Assembly (NCBI GenBank): GCA_965602035.1
Contig: OZ271919.1
Span: forward strand, 744,001-808,000
Reading direction: 5' to 3'
Origin: Natronospirillum sp965602035
GTDB taxonomy: Bacteria > Pseudomonadota > Gammaproteobacteria > Pseudomonadales > Natronospirillaceae
DNA length: 64,000 nt
Positions 45,654 through 54,961 of the stretch are shown here, piece by piece. The position numbers and the translations under genes were made by a program. Under the pieces are notes generated by a model. The model worked only from the letters and a program-made list of their open reading frames with translations. It was not told where the DNA came from and did no database searches. How positions within the stretch are numbered: position 1 is the stretch's first letter; every line of letters begins with the position of its first letter.

Positions 45654-46319
45654 ATGCCTCATCGGTATAAAATTCGGGCGAGTTCCTGGACGCCTGTTCA
45701 ACAGCGCAGCGCCTGGCGCATCAAACGTCAGGTAGATTGCTATTTTCAGAAAGGACTCAAGTGGCCGGAAACAGCCATCTTCCACTCCAGAGCTGAGATC
45801 TTATTTGCCGGACTGCTTGAGACAGATCCGACCGTTACATCGTATTGTCCGCAACCTATGACCTTTCGAATCGGGTCCAACACTAGCTACACTCCCGATT
45901 TCTATGTCAACCGCCATGGCGCCAAGGAAATCTACGAACTAAAACCAAGAGGCGAGTTTGAAAAAGAGTGGTTGAGTGATCTCATAGCAGTGTTGGAAAC
46001 GCAGGGGTTTCAATTCGTCGTCCTACCCAACGAGTGGTGTTTCAAACGTGAGATCCGAGCTGAAAATAGCTGGCGCATTGTTCGATTCATTAATGCCTGC
46101 TCGGATCTGGATACTGATGAGCTCGAAAGCCGGTTAATTGAGCGGGTCGAAAACGATGAGCGGCAATTTGGTAGTTTAGTAAACATGCAGCCTGGAGAAC
46201 CTGACCTCTATTCAGAGCTAGCTTGCTTCCGCCTCCTGGTTAACCGAAAAATATCAATCAACCTAGACCAGCATCTCAACTACAACACTTTAGTGAGTCT
46301 CGCAAATGAACTGGCGTGA
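45654..46319 (+). CDS. tnsA: TnsA-like endonuclease of a Tn7-like transposon
   Basis: This 221-residue protein has the TnsA restriction-endonuclease-like catalytic core. The acidic residue is in SRAEILFAGLLETDP, followed by YTPDFYVNRHGAKEIYELKPR, giving the E...PD...ExK pattern. A C-terminal helical region probably contacts TnsC. TnsA cuts the 5' strands at the transposon ends, allowing cut-and-paste transposition. It is the first gene of a compact operon, overlapping tnsB by 14 bp. GC content is lower than the core genome. Confidence 0.88.
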   Translation: MPHRYKIRASSWTPVQQRSAWRIKRQVDCYFQKGLKWPETAIFHSRAEILFAGLLETDPTVTSYCPQPMTFRIGSNTSYTPDFYVNRHGAKEIYELKPRGEFEKEWLSDLIAVLETQGFQFVVLPNEWCFKREIRAENSWRIVRFINACSDLDTDELESRLIERVENDERQFGSLVNMQPGEPDLYSELACFRLLVNRKISINLDQHLNYNTLVSLANELA

Positions 46320-48189
46320 GCGCATAGCCGAGCGCCCAGCGCTAGTAGACATAAATTCCTGGCCCCGTATACCCCCAGACGCGCTCCCAACGCGACAGCG
46401 AAGAACCTTTGTTCGCAGATTAAATATAGTTACCGCCTTCTTTTCTGGCGTTGAGCCGAAAGAAATATGCAGAAAGTATGACATTTCTAAATCATCATTG
46501 ACCAAGCTATTAAACCGTTGCCTGGGTGGAGAGGAGCCTGAGCCGCCACTAACAAGCGGGTTGATTCCGCACCTTAAACTCCGACACGACTACAAAAATC
46601 GTCCCTTCGAATTCCACAATAACCAGGGTACTGCATATTCGTTCAATATGTTACTCGAAAAAGCACCGGGGTTACACGAAACACTCACCCACCTTATAAA
46701 TAAATCAGTACGTAAACACAAAGACGCACCTTTAGTAACACCGCAACTACTGCACCGTATACTAATAAACCACTTGGTAGAAATAAACTGGCCTCAGACA
46801 GCTTATCCTTTTACCACTGAAGACGCTGGCTATGAATCCACTCGGAAATTTCTAAATTCGACAAGATCCGAAATGGAACTTAACAGTCACATCTCAATGC
46901 GTTACCCGAGAACGATTGGCCCCGTTGCAGAAGATCTACCCCTACTGTTCGATGAAGTACAAATCGACGCTCATACATATGATGCGACAAGTAGCATATT
47001 TCTCGATCTCGGCGCCCGAACCATACCAATACGTATTTCACGCTTTTCGTTACTAATAAGTACCGATGTCGCAACTGGCCTAATACTCAGTTATCACATC
47101 GCATTAACACCTCAACCAAGTGCTCATGACGTCATGAAGTGTTTGACGAATATATTCAAACCATGGGAGCCGCTAACCTTTTCGACTCCAGAGTTTGACT
47201 ATAAGCCTGACGCCGGATACCCAAATGGCATCGTGTACAATACTACTCAAATGCCAATGATACAGTCCGTATGTCTAGACAATGCGCTAGCCCATCACGC
47301 AAATATCGTAAGAGAATTTGTTATCAACAAAATGAATACGACATTTAACTACGGACTGCCTGCGAATCCTCGGCGTCGGAATTGGGTAGAGCATGCCTTC
47401 TCTATTATCTCTGAGGTAGCTCACACTCTGCCTACTACCACAGGAAACTCCCCAATAGACCCACGCAAAGAGAAGACCAGTTCCGGTAAAAAACCAACCT
47501 CGGTTACCTATGTCGCGTTAACTGAAATAATCGAGATCATGCTAGCCAACGAAAATTGTAAGCCACTACTAAGGCTACAAAATTTATCTCCGTTGGACGC
47601 CGCAAAACACTCAATAGCTACCCATTATCTAACATATTACCCGCCCCACAAATCTCAAAACCTCCACCTATATCCAGAAATATCAACTGTTACTATACGA
47701 TGCCGTGCCGATGGCGAGGCAGAACACCATATCAACTACCAGGGGGCACGGTATAAGGGAGCTTGCATAATGAAACCCCAGCTTGCAAATAAAAAAGTAC
47801 ACATAGCTGTAAACTGGGACGACGTCAGAACGATTACCGTACTAGACGATAATGGACAGCCGATTGGAATTGTTACAGCGATCGGAATATGGTCTAAAAT
47901 CTCACATTCTCTTGCTATACGGAAAAAAATCATAAAAAGCCATCGAGACTCTAAAAGCCATACCAAAGACCCAATTGCAGGCTACTTGAAAAAACTATTA
48001 GATAATCTACATAGCCCATCAAACAATCTTGCTCTTTTACAACTTTATCATGACTCCGGAATCAGAGAATATTCTACTGAAATAAGAGATGACGTATACG
48101 CATCAGAAAATAAAGACGCCCACAATTCATTAGAATCGACACTACCAGATTATACACCTGACTTTGTAATGGGGCGTAAAAATATATGA
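46306..48189 (+). CDS. tnsB: TnsB-like DDE transposase
   Basis: This 627-residue transposase binds the element ends and carries out strand transfer. An N-terminal helix-turn-helix (VEPKEICRKYDISKSSLTKLLNRC) precedes the integrase core. DDE residues are seen in LFDEVQIDAHTYD, VCLDNALAHHA and RRNWVEHAFSIIS. A C-terminal beta-barrel and a charged tail, likely contacting TnsC, follow. It overlaps tnsA by 14 bp and tnsC by 4 bp (ATGA). Strikingly AT-rich codon use compared with the core genome points to horizontal origin. Confidence 0.9.
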   Translation: MNWRERIAERPALVDINSWPRIPPDALPTRQRRTFVRRLNIVTAFFSGVEPKEICRKYDISKSSLTKLLNRCLGGEEPEPPLTSGLIPHLKLRHDYKNRPFEFHNNQGTAYSFNMLLEKAPGLHETLTHLINKSVRKHKDAPLVTPQLLHRILINHLVEINWPQTAYPFTTEDAGYESTRKFLNSTRSEMELNSHISMRYPRTIGPVAEDLPLLFDEVQIDAHTYDATSSIFLDLGARTIPIRISRFSLLISTDVATGLILSYHIALTPQPSAHDVMKCLTNIFKPWEPLTFSTPEFDYKPDAGYPNGIVYNTTQMPMIQSVCLDNALAHHANIVREFVINKMNTTFNYGLPANPRRRNWVEHAFSIISEVAHTLPTTTGNSPIDPRKEKTSSGKKPTSVTYVALTEIIEIMLANENCKPLLRLQNLSPLDAAKHSIATHYLTYYPPHKSQNLHLYPEISTVTIRCRADGEAEHHINYQGARYKGACIMKPQLANKKVHIAVNWDDVRTITVLDDNGQPIGIVTAIGIWSKISHSLAIRKKIIKSHRDSKSHTKDPIAGYLKKLLDNLHSPSNNLALLQLYHDSGIREYSTEIRDDVYASENKDAHNSLESTLPDYTPDFVMGRKNI

Positions 48190-49145
48190 GCGAAGCAGAA
48201 GATTTACTAGTACCAGAAGACCATCCTTTATATTCTCCGAGGTGGCTAACTTTTGAAACCGAGCAGGTGTCTTATTTACGGAAACAAATTCAAATGTGGA
48301 TATATACTGGCGTAACCGGAGCTATTGTTGTCGGTAATGCAAGGACAGGAAAAACGACGGCCATGGAGCGCATACGAAAGGATTTAACGAATTTACGAAA
48401 TAACGAAACAATAAAATCGCATGTTATAAACATTCCGGTCATGGACGTTGGAAATGTATCTAATACGCTCAGAGCATTGCATCGGTCAATTGGCGAAAAC
48501 CCAAAGACTTCTTTGCGCGTAGAACACATTCGAACGGAGGTCTTAGAATACTTTACTGACATGGCGCTATCCCACAATACAAATCTTGTTTTATTTATAG
48601 ATGAATTTCAAAGATTAAAGATGAAACAGATCGAAGTTTTTGCAGACTTGCAGAACGAAATGGCGTTGCGGGGAGCCACGTTAACTGCATTGTTTTTCGG
48701 GAATCTAAAACAGTCGAGAACGAATATTGAAAGCTCCAGCCTACCCGAATATGACCATCTAAGAGGACGTTTTTTTAATCAAGTACATAATTTCTCCGGA
48801 CTAAGATCAAGAGAAGAAGTTAAAAAATGTCTCAAATGCTACGATAGTTTACGGTTTCCTGTAGATAGTGGACCGACGTATACGGAATGGTTCCTACCTA
48901 GCGATTTTCAAAATGGATTTAGGCTTGAAAATTTAGCGAGTTCTATATGGAAGGTATTCTCGGGGATGGCGATGAAGAGCGGATTTAAATCCTGGCCTAT
49001 GTTCTATTTTATAAATACCATAAATCCACTGCTCATAAACTACCTACCTCACGCCGGCGTAGGCAACTATTGTGATGATATGGTTATTAAATGCATAGAC
49101 GTATCTGGTATATTTTCCCCATCTTTCTTTGGCGATTTTGAATGA
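48186..49145 (+). CDS. tnsC: TnsC-like AAA+ ATPase transposition regulator
   Basis: This 319-residue ATPase has Walker A GNARTGKTTAMERI near residue 50 and Walker B NLVLFIDEFQRLK near residue 138, followed by a sensor-like RGATLTALFFGN. It links the target selector (TniQ) to the TnsAB transposase and provides target immunity. Start and stop overlap its neighbours by 4 bases each. At 319 residues it is shorter than Tn7 TnsC (555), like the TniB-sized members of minimal Tn7-like elements. Confidence 0.88.
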   Translation: MSEAEDLLVPEDHPLYSPRWLTFETEQVSYLRKQIQMWIYTGVTGAIVVGNARTGKTTAMERIRKDLTNLRNNETIKSHVINIPVMDVGNVSNTLRALHRSIGENPKTSLRVEHIRTEVLEYFTDMALSHNTNLVLFIDEFQRLKMKQIEVFADLQNEMALRGATLTALFFGNLKQSRTNIESSSLPEYDHLRGRFFNQVHNFSGLRSREEVKKCLKCYDSLRFPVDSGPTYTEWFLPSDFQNGFRLENLASSIWKVFSGMAMKSGFKSWPMFYFINTINPLLINYLPHAGVGNYCDDMVIKCIDVSGIFSPSFFGDFE

Positions 49146-50695
49146 AATTAAACTATGGCCTATACTTCGCTAATAAATATGAAAGTCATAACAATATGGC
49201 TAGAAGGATCTATTTTGCTAACCCGACCGCCCGGAAGACAGATAAGAAATTCTTGCAAAAAGTCAAAGATATTACTAATGATCTCCAGTCTGGCGCAACC
49301 TCTTCTGCCGAGATCAAAGATTATATTACGACATCCAATGCGTTCAAGGCCACTCTACCTGTTCGCAGAGGTGGTGGGTTCGTGCCGTTCCTTAGGCAAT
49401 GTGTTGAATGCTCTAGGGGACTGTTCCATGCAATGTGCTACCAACACGAAAGCATTAATTTTTGTCCTATACATAACGAAAGATTATTATGGGAGTGTCC
49501 CGACTGTCACCGACGGTTCAGTTCATTTCGAAATACTACCGCTATAATCCTTGGGTGTCCAACGTGTGGATGTTGCGATTCGGAGGCGATTGCTAAGAAG
49601 CGGCGGGAATTCCAAGGTGATCTAGATAGAGTGTTAAATGAGTTCTATGCCTCCTTTGATGAGGTAGAACTTGTAAGAGCTAAGTATGCAGTATATTTTT
49701 ATCGTCCTGATGGACGATTATTTAGAGCTCCTAATATAAAGGATGCCGCTGATGTTATTACTTATAATATCAGCAACCCCCATAAAAAAGTCGATAATCA
49801 CCCGAGCACCTCGCTCGAACTACGATGCTCGCCGAGCATTACGCGGTATTCAATCAGACGATTTGAAGTCAATCCAATAAACTACCCAGTAGTAGATAAT
49901 ACCACCTCCATTTATCTTGATAAGGAGCTTGAAATATACAAATCATTCTTATCGACGGAAATGGAGGTAGCCTATGAAATTGTTAAAATGCTCCGCTCGG
50001 TACATAAGTCTCGGCCTGAAGATGTAGGGTGCTATCCTCAGGGCGACCCCTGCTGCATTCTTTGTCGAGCTTTTTCGATCTGGTATAGCGGAGTCGTTCT
50101 CCATAAATCTGTTGACTTTAGATTCGGCGAGGTCCTTGACAGTCATTACACTCATTTTCCGAGACCATTAACCAATTTGGCTGATCATGGCAGTTTTTAT
50201 AAGATTCCAAAAGAGGAGTCATTTTTCCTCTATCGTCTTAATCTTATTGGTTATTTTCTATTTGTCTTCGATTATTGCGTTCATAGAAAGCTAAAATCTG
50301 CGGAACTATCAACTCGTCGAGTGCGATTTCCCAGCCCTGTTGGCGATAGTTTCTTTTCGCTTAGGAAGTCTGGAATATATATTAATATTTTGTATATCTA
50401 TTTTGCGATTTTTAGATTTGAATTGGTTTATTATCACGTGGAGTTAGGTGACGTGTTGAAAATGATGCGGGACTATGTGGCTCTACGGTCTAATGACTAT
50501 TCTAAGGTCGAGCATAACCCTAGATATTCCTCCCGATCCATACAAGCGCATCCTAATCCGTCAGTGTATAAATCTATGGACCTACGACAATTCTTCGAGG
50601 TCTCTAGCACCTATCTAATAAGGCGCCAGGCGTTTTTAGATTCTTGCGCGAAAGATGTTCGAAGGCTTGGCAATCCTATTATAATTCGAAAATGA
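49142..50695 (+). CDS. tniQ: TniQ/TnsD-family target-selection protein
   Basis: This 517-residue zinc-finger protein has the TniQ zinc ribbon around residues 94-145: CVECSRGLFHAMCYQHESINFCP (cited by its C..C..C..H..C ligands), CPDCHRRF and CPTCGCC. The long C-terminal part is of TnsD size and may recognise a specific attachment site, but no target such as glmS is visible. It is the only TniQ-type gene here and no Cas genes are nearby, so it is not a CRISPR-guided system in this window. The last gene of the tnsABC-tniQ operon. Confidence 0.82.
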   Translation: MKLNYGLYFANKYESHNNMARRIYFANPTARKTDKKFLQKVKDITNDLQSGATSSAEIKDYITTSNAFKATLPVRRGGGFVPFLRQCVECSRGLFHAMCYQHESINFCPIHNERLLWECPDCHRRFSSFRNTTAIILGCPTCGCCDSEAIAKKRREFQGDLDRVLNEFYASFDEVELVRAKYAVYFYRPDGRLFRAPNIKDAADVITYNISNPHKKVDNHPSTSLELRCSPSITRYSIRRFEVNPINYPVVDNTTSIYLDKELEIYKSFLSTEMEVAYEIVKMLRSVHKSRPEDVGCYPQGDPCCILCRAFSIWYSGVVLHKSVDFRFGEVLDSHYTHFPRPLTNLADHGSFYKIPKEESFFLYRLNLIGYFLFVFDYCVHRKLKSAELSTRRVRFPSPVGDSFFSLRKSGIYINILYIYFAIFRFELVYYHVELGDVLKMMRDYVALRSNDYSKVEHNPRYSSRSIQAHPNPSVYKSMDLRQFFEVSSTYLIRRQAFLDSCAKDVRRLGNPIIIRK

Positions 50696-51500
50696 TATTA
50701 GCTAATTTTCTTTCGGAAAGAAATTATACGTCCATAAATGCATTTGATAAAATTTTCTGTGCGTTGGACTGAATGAATTTTTCTATGCTCAATAATATTA
50801 GTGCTTACACGAATATTCGCTGCCCGCAAAATAGAATGGCGGTTAAGGATGTCCCAAACCACAAAATGTGCTCCAGAACTTCCTTCTAGTCCTGCAGGTT
50901 GCCATTCTCTAGCACTGACAAGGGAGTTCTGCCTGCGAACACTGGGCTCGTGTTGGGTTGTGACATAAAGCCGCGGACATTGACAGGATTGTCAAAAGCG
51001 CTTCTGAGAGCAGCATGTATGTTCAAGATAATGCTGATGCGCTTGACTCGGTCAACGGTTAGGGCGATTTCTTGATTGGCGCTAACAGGTTCAAACGCAA
51101 GGATTCTTGAAACGTCCCGCGGTCCACAGTCTCAAGTGCCCGAAATTCGAACGGCTAGGCGAGCGCGAGTCGTGACGGTGGAGTGATCAAGCTTTGATGC
51201 CATCTGAACCTCGCCGCCCCGCAGAAGCGGTACAACAGGATATCCCGTCGGACAAGTGCCTGCAATCGTAACTCGACAGTCGGAAGCCACCTCGCGACTT
51301 ATTTGCTCAACGTAGCCCGATTTCAGCCGAGTTTCACTACAGAACGTGAGTACGCATACAAGGGCTGAATCTGGCGTGAATGCGGTGTTCCTGTCACCTC
51401 AGCAGGTGTTTTGAGCATTGTTTCCGAACAGGCTGAAGTTGACATTGCAGGGCGATCTGGGATGATTCCCTGACTTGGCGCATATCCTGAATAGACACCG
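50696..51500. other. About 800 bp without a recognisable gene
   Basis: This stretch has no convincing open frame on either strand. A hairpin TTTCTTTCGGAAAGAAA is at 50707-50723, just after tniQ, without a T-run. A short dyad TTGACA-GGAT-TGTCAA is at 50980-50995. Composition changes from AT-rich to balanced around 50,850, so a transposon or recombination boundary may lie here. I could not identify a transposon end. Confidence 0.35.
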
Positions 51501-51890
51501 ATGACAGACCAGCCAATACAAGCCCAACCAGTCGGCTCCTCACGCTACGTCGTTCATCTCGTATGGGTGTTGCTAATGTTGATGGCGCCGCTCTGCATTA
51601 GCGCAGAGCACGGAGGTGCTGGTCATGTCGGGTCGGCAGGTCACCCGACGCCTTACCACCAAATGCCGGCCAACTGGCATTGCGAGTCAACTGCGCTCCC
51701 GGCCGTTCTGCCATGGCCAATTCATGAAAGTCAGGCGCAGCCCATTGACATCGACGATAACCCGGCTGACTTCACCAGGGTAAACGGTGACCATCGTTCG
51801 AGTCCCAGGGTAATCGTGTGGCCTGTCACCGGACCGAGACGGGCGTCCGGGCCGCCGATCTACCTCTCCAACTGTGTGTTCCTGAGTTAG
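51501..51890 (+). CDS. Hypothetical His-rich exported or membrane protein at head of copper island
   Basis: This 129-residue protein of unknown family has an N-terminal hydrophobic segment (VVHLVWVLLMLMAPLCIS, about 17-34) followed by a His/Gly-rich stretch (EHGGAGHVGSAGHPTPYHQM) that could bind metal in the periplasm. The C-terminal half is without recognised features. It lies 68 bp upstream of the cupredoxin gene in the same direction, so a copper-related role is inferred from place and histidines only. Confidence 0.5.
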   Translation: MTDQPIQAQPVGSSRYVVHLVWVLLMLMAPLCISAEHGGAGHVGSAGHPTPYHQMPANWHCESTALPAVLPWPIHESQAQPIDIDDNPADFTRVNGDHRSSPRVIVWPVTGPRRASGPPIYLSNCVFLS

Positions 51891-51958
51891 CGCTCATTCG
51901 TTAAAACGCGCTCTACCCAAATTATTGTTTTTTCGTTTAAACATAAGGAACAGACATC

Positions 51959-52453
51959 ATGTTTTTCAGATTATTGCCGTTGGTCCTCATACCCTTTGCC
52001 GCTGCGGTTGCGGTCGCATCTCCGGGGCATTCTGACAAGACGGGTGACGACTCCAACCAGGTCTATCCAGGAGTTCCAGCTCAGGCCAGCGAAGCCGACC
52101 GCCAGATCCAGGTCGAAGCCTCAGACCGGATGCAGTTCGATGCCGACGATTGGACCTTTAAAGCCGGTGAAACCGTGGAGTTTGTCGTTCATAACAATGG
52201 ACGCATTCCGCATGAGTTTGTCATTGACACCAAAGCGGGCAACGCCCAGCACCGAGAGGCTATGTCCGATGCCATGGCCAACGGTGGAATGATGCGTCAC
52301 AAGGATCCGAATGCAGTCAGCGTTGAGCCCGGTGAAACGCGTTCGATTGCTTGGACTTTCACGGAAAGCGGTACATTTGAGGCTGCCTGCAACCTGCCAG
52401 GGCATTACCAGGCAGGCATGCACTCTCGGCTACGAGTGACCGGTACGAACTAG
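51959..52453 (+). CDS. copI: Periplasmic cupredoxin (CopI-like type 1 copper protein)
   Basis: This 164-residue protein has a signal peptide (LLPLVLIPFAAAVAVAS) and a single cupredoxin domain. Type 1 copper ligands are visible: histidine in RIPHEFVID, cysteine in EAACNLPGHYQAGM, then histidine and methionine in the same stretch. CopI proteins give copper tolerance in several proteobacteria, possibly by periplasmic binding or electron transfer. It is the first clear gene of the copper island, followed by a strong stem-loop. Confidence 0.87.
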   Translation: MFFRLLPLVLIPFAAAVAVASPGHSDKTGDDSNQVYPGVPAQASEADRQIQVEASDRMQFDADDWTFKAGETVEFVVHNNGRIPHEFVIDTKAGNAQHREAMSDAMANGGMMRHKDPNAVSVEPGETRSIAWTFTESGTFEAACNLPGHYQAGMHSRLRVTGTN

Positions 52454-52463
52454 GGTAGACCCT

Positions 52464-52491
52464 GTTCCGGCCTGCGTTTGCAGGCCGGAAC
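52464..52491 (+). terminator. Stem-loop after the cupredoxin gene
   Basis: A perfect 12-bp stem (GTTCCGGCCTGC with GCAGGCCGGAAC, 4-nt loop GTTT) lies 10 bp after the stop codon. There is no T-run, so it may be a stability element or a weak terminator. Confidence 0.55.
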
Positions 52492-52553
52492 GCAGTAGTT
52501 GAGAAAATTCGCTCGAACGGCACTTTTACCGAGTTGGCTTATTACACTTCTGC

Positions 52554-52585
52554 TTGACCTTTGTGTTGCACCCAGGTTGTAGCAT
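52554..52585 (+). promoter_or_regulatory. CueR/MerR-type promoter upstream of the DUF411 gene
   Basis: TTGACC at 52554-52559 and TAGCAT at 52580-52585 are separated by a 20-bp spacer. The spacer contains half-dyads ACCTT and AGGTT, as in copper-inducible CueR promoters. No cueR gene lies in the window; the only nearby MerR is mercury-type. Confidence 0.45.
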
Positions 52586-52723
52586 TAGATTCGAACCCCC
52601 GCGTCAGCAAATATTATCGGTCGGCGCCGTCGGTTCAGCGACCAGGTGATGGCCACTGCCTCAGGAACACTTTTCGGCAGGCTTCGATTCATCCCTTCGA
52701 TCAGACACGAAATCATGGAGCGC

Positions 52724-53242
52724 ATGATGATTACGAATAAACTGGGTTTTGTAGTCGGTGCGATTGCGCTGACAACCGTCGGCACCATGGCCGCATACGT
52801 TCAGTTCTCCACCACATCAGAGACGGCTGAAGCGGCCTCAACAACGAACGCTGCACTGGCTGAGGCGCAGCCCATCACCGTGTACAAAAGCCCTTCCTGC
52901 GGTTGCTGCCAATCCTGGGTGGAGCACCTGGAAACACACGGCTTTGAAACCGATGTGGTCAATTCCGATGCGTTGTACGACATCAAACAGGAACAGGGCG
53001 TGCCGCGCCAGCTCAGTTCCTGCCACACCGCGATTGTTGATGGGCATGTGATCGAAGGCCACGTGCCCGCGGCTGACATACTGGCCTATCTGGAGAACCC
53101 GGTGTTTGCAAACGGCGGCCTGGCAGTGCCGGGCATGCCCCAGGGCTCACCCGGCATGGAAACCGGCCGGGTTGACGACTACCAGGTGGTCGCCTTTGAT
53201 GCGCAGGGCAAGGCTCAGGTGTTCCGAGAGTATACGCAGTAG
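52724..53242 (+). CDS. DUF411 metal-binding protein (CopG-like)
   Basis: This protein of about 172 residues has an N-terminal membrane or signal segment (LGFVVGAIALTTVGTMAAYV) and a DUF411 domain with the family motif YKSPSCGCCQSWVEHL, then SSCHTAIVDGHVIEGHVPA. Members are common in copper and silver resistance clusters and are thought to bind Cu(I) through the cysteine cluster. The start at 52724 is preferred because of GGAG just upstream; the frame is open to 52646. Confidence 0.85.
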   Translation: MMITNKLGFVVGAIALTTVGTMAAYVQFSTTSETAEAASTTNAALAEAQPITVYKSPSCGCCQSWVEHLETHGFETDVVNSDALYDIKQEQGVPRQLSSCHTAIVDGHVIEGHVPAADILAYLENPVFANGGLAVPGMPQGSPGMETGRVDDYQVVAFDAQGKAQVFREYTQ

Positions 53243-53284
53243 GCGTATCGACTTTTCAGTACCCTGCCAATGGAGTAGTCCACT

Positions 53285-54634
53285 ATGGATTCTATACAGG
53301 ACCGTAAAACACACTACACCGAGGGCAGCCTGACCCTCGCGGGCACGGTCATGCTGGGCACCGGCGTCATGATTGGCGCCGGCATATTTGCTCTGACCGG
53401 ACAGATGGCGCAGATGACAGGCGCCCTGTTCCCCCTCGCCTTTCTGACTGCCGCTCTGATCGTGGCGTTCAGTGCCTATTCCTACATCAAGATATCCAAT
53501 GCCTACCCATCGGCCGGCGGCATCGGTATGTACCTGCACAAGGCCTATGGCAACCGGTTACCCACCGCGTTCAATGCCCTGCTGATGTACTTTTCCATGG
53601 TGATCGCCCAGAGTTTTCTGGCTCGTACCTTCGGGTCATACACCATGCAGCTCTTCGATGGTGACGAAAGCGGCCGAATGGTGCCCCTTCTCGGCGTGTC
53701 TCTCATACTCGCCGCCTTTCTGATCAACCTGCTGGGAAATCGCCTGGTTCAGAGCGTGGCTTCTTTTATCGGCATTCTGAAGATTGGCGGCATCCTAGTG
53801 TTTGGGCTCGTGGGTGTCTGGGTGGCAGACAGCGTTTCCGTCGACGTCGCGAACCCGGGTGAAGCAGGAGCCATCGGTAATTTTCTGGGCGCAACAGCGC
53901 TCGGAATCCTGGCATTCAAGGGTTTCACCACCATCACCAACAGCGGCTCCGAAGTAAAGGACCCCAAGCGGAACGTCGGCCGCGCGATCATTATTTCCAT
54001 CTCCGCCTGCGTGGTGATCTACACCCTGGTCGGGTTCGCTGTGTCGAGCAACCTGTCTCTGGCGGAAATCATCGAGACGAGGAATTATTCCCTTGCCGCC
54101 GCCGCACGCCCGGCACTGGGCGACTGGGGTGTCTGGTTTACAGTCGCCATTGCCATGATGGCCACAGCCGGTGGTATTCTCGCCAGTATTTTTGCGGTGT
54201 CACGCATGCTGGCCATGCTCACGGAAATGAAGTTGGTGCCGCACAGCCACTTCGGTATGCCGGGCAGCATCCAGAAACACACGCTGGTGTATACCGTCGT
54301 ACTGGGCCTGATTCTGACGGCATTTTTTGATCTGTCCCGTATCGCTGCACTGGGCATCGTGTTCTACCTGATCATGGACATTGCCATTCACTGGGGAGTA
54401 CTGCGCTACCTGCGCAGGGACGTCGGCGCCAACGTCTGGGTGCCGACCATTGCCATCCTGCTGGATCTGCTCGCGCTCGGCGGCTTTGTCTGGGTCAAAC
54501 TGAATACCGATCCGTTTGTCATCGGTGTGGCGGTCATCGCCATGCTTCTTATTGCAACCGGCGAGCAGCTTTTCCTGATGAGAACCGCCTCTGCCTCGCC
54601 ATCGGAGGGGAAAGAAACCCATGATCACCACTGA
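53285..54634 (+). CDS. APC-superfamily amino-acid/polyamine permease
   Basis: This 449-residue inner-membrane transporter has about twelve hydrophobic segments. The APC signature GTGVMIGAGIFALTGQMAQMTG is in helix 1 and GALFPLAFLTAALIVAFSAYSY in helix 2. The substrate is unknown. It sits between the DUF411 gene and a small membrane protein within the copper island; a link to metal stress (for example uptake of histidine or cysteine) is speculative. Confidence 0.85.
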   Translation: MDSIQDRKTHYTEGSLTLAGTVMLGTGVMIGAGIFALTGQMAQMTGALFPLAFLTAALIVAFSAYSYIKISNAYPSAGGIGMYLHKAYGNRLPTAFNALLMYFSMVIAQSFLARTFGSYTMQLFDGDESGRMVPLLGVSLILAAFLINLLGNRLVQSVASFIGILKIGGILVFGLVGVWVADSVSVDVANPGEAGAIGNFLGATALGILAFKGFTTITNSGSEVKDPKRNVGRAIIISISACVVIYTLVGFAVSSNLSLAEIIETRNYSLAAAARPALGDWGVWFTVAIAMMATAGGILASIFAVSRMLAMLTEMKLVPHSHFGMPGSIQKHTLVYTVVLGLILTAFFDLSRIAALGIVFYLIMDIAIHWGVLRYLRRDVGANVWVPTIAILLDLLALGGFVWVKLNTDPFVIGVAVIAMLLIATGEQLFLMRTASASPSEGKETHDHH

Positions 54635-54657
54635 TCCTTATACAGGAGGTCACACTT

Positions 54658-54885
54658 ATGATGGGATATTCCATAGGCGGTAACGAGGTCTGGGCCTTCC
54701 ACGGCCTGTGGATGCTGGTCATCGCAATCGTCGTCGTTATTCCGGTCTGGCGTCTGTGCCAGCGCCTGGGATACCCGGGCTGGATGGGAATCCTGATATT
54801 GGTTCCCATGGTGAACCTGATCCTGCTGTACGTCATCGCCTTCGGCGAATGGCCGCGGAACCGTGACAATGGGGGTTCGTCGTAA
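54658..54885 (+). CDS. Small membrane protein upstream of copA
   Basis: This 75-residue protein has two hydrophobic segments (WMLVIAIVVVIPVW and WMGILILVPMVNLILLYVIAF). It is not assigned to a characterised family, though the size and layout recall DUF805-like fragments. AGGAGG lies upstream of the start. Its last codons NGGSS and stop are part of a 47-bp tandem duplication, and the stop overlaps the next ATG (TAATG). Confidence 0.6.
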   Translation: MMGYSIGGNEVWAFHGLWMLVIAIVVVIPVWRLCQRLGYPGWMGILILVPMVNLILLYVIAFGEWPRNRDNGGSS

Positions 54886-54961
54886 TGGACAATAAAGCGT
54901 CAACTCAACGCAAAAATGGGGGTTCGTCGTAATGGACAATAAAGCGACAACTCAACGCAAA
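54868..54961 (+). repeat. 47-bp tandem duplication at the copA start
   Basis: Two copies, 54868-54914 and 54915-54961, differ by one base (T at 54900, A at 54947). Each contains the end of the small membrane-protein gene, TAATG and the first codons of copA. Confidence 0.95.
54885..54932 (+). CDS. 15-residue mini open frame created by duplication
   Basis: The first copy of the duplicated copA start encodes MDNKASTQRKNGGSS and then stops, with its stop overlapping the true copA ATG (TAATG). It may act as a translational relay between the upstream gene and copA, or be a mere by-product of the duplication. Confidence 0.5.
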   Translation: MDNKASTQRKNGGSS

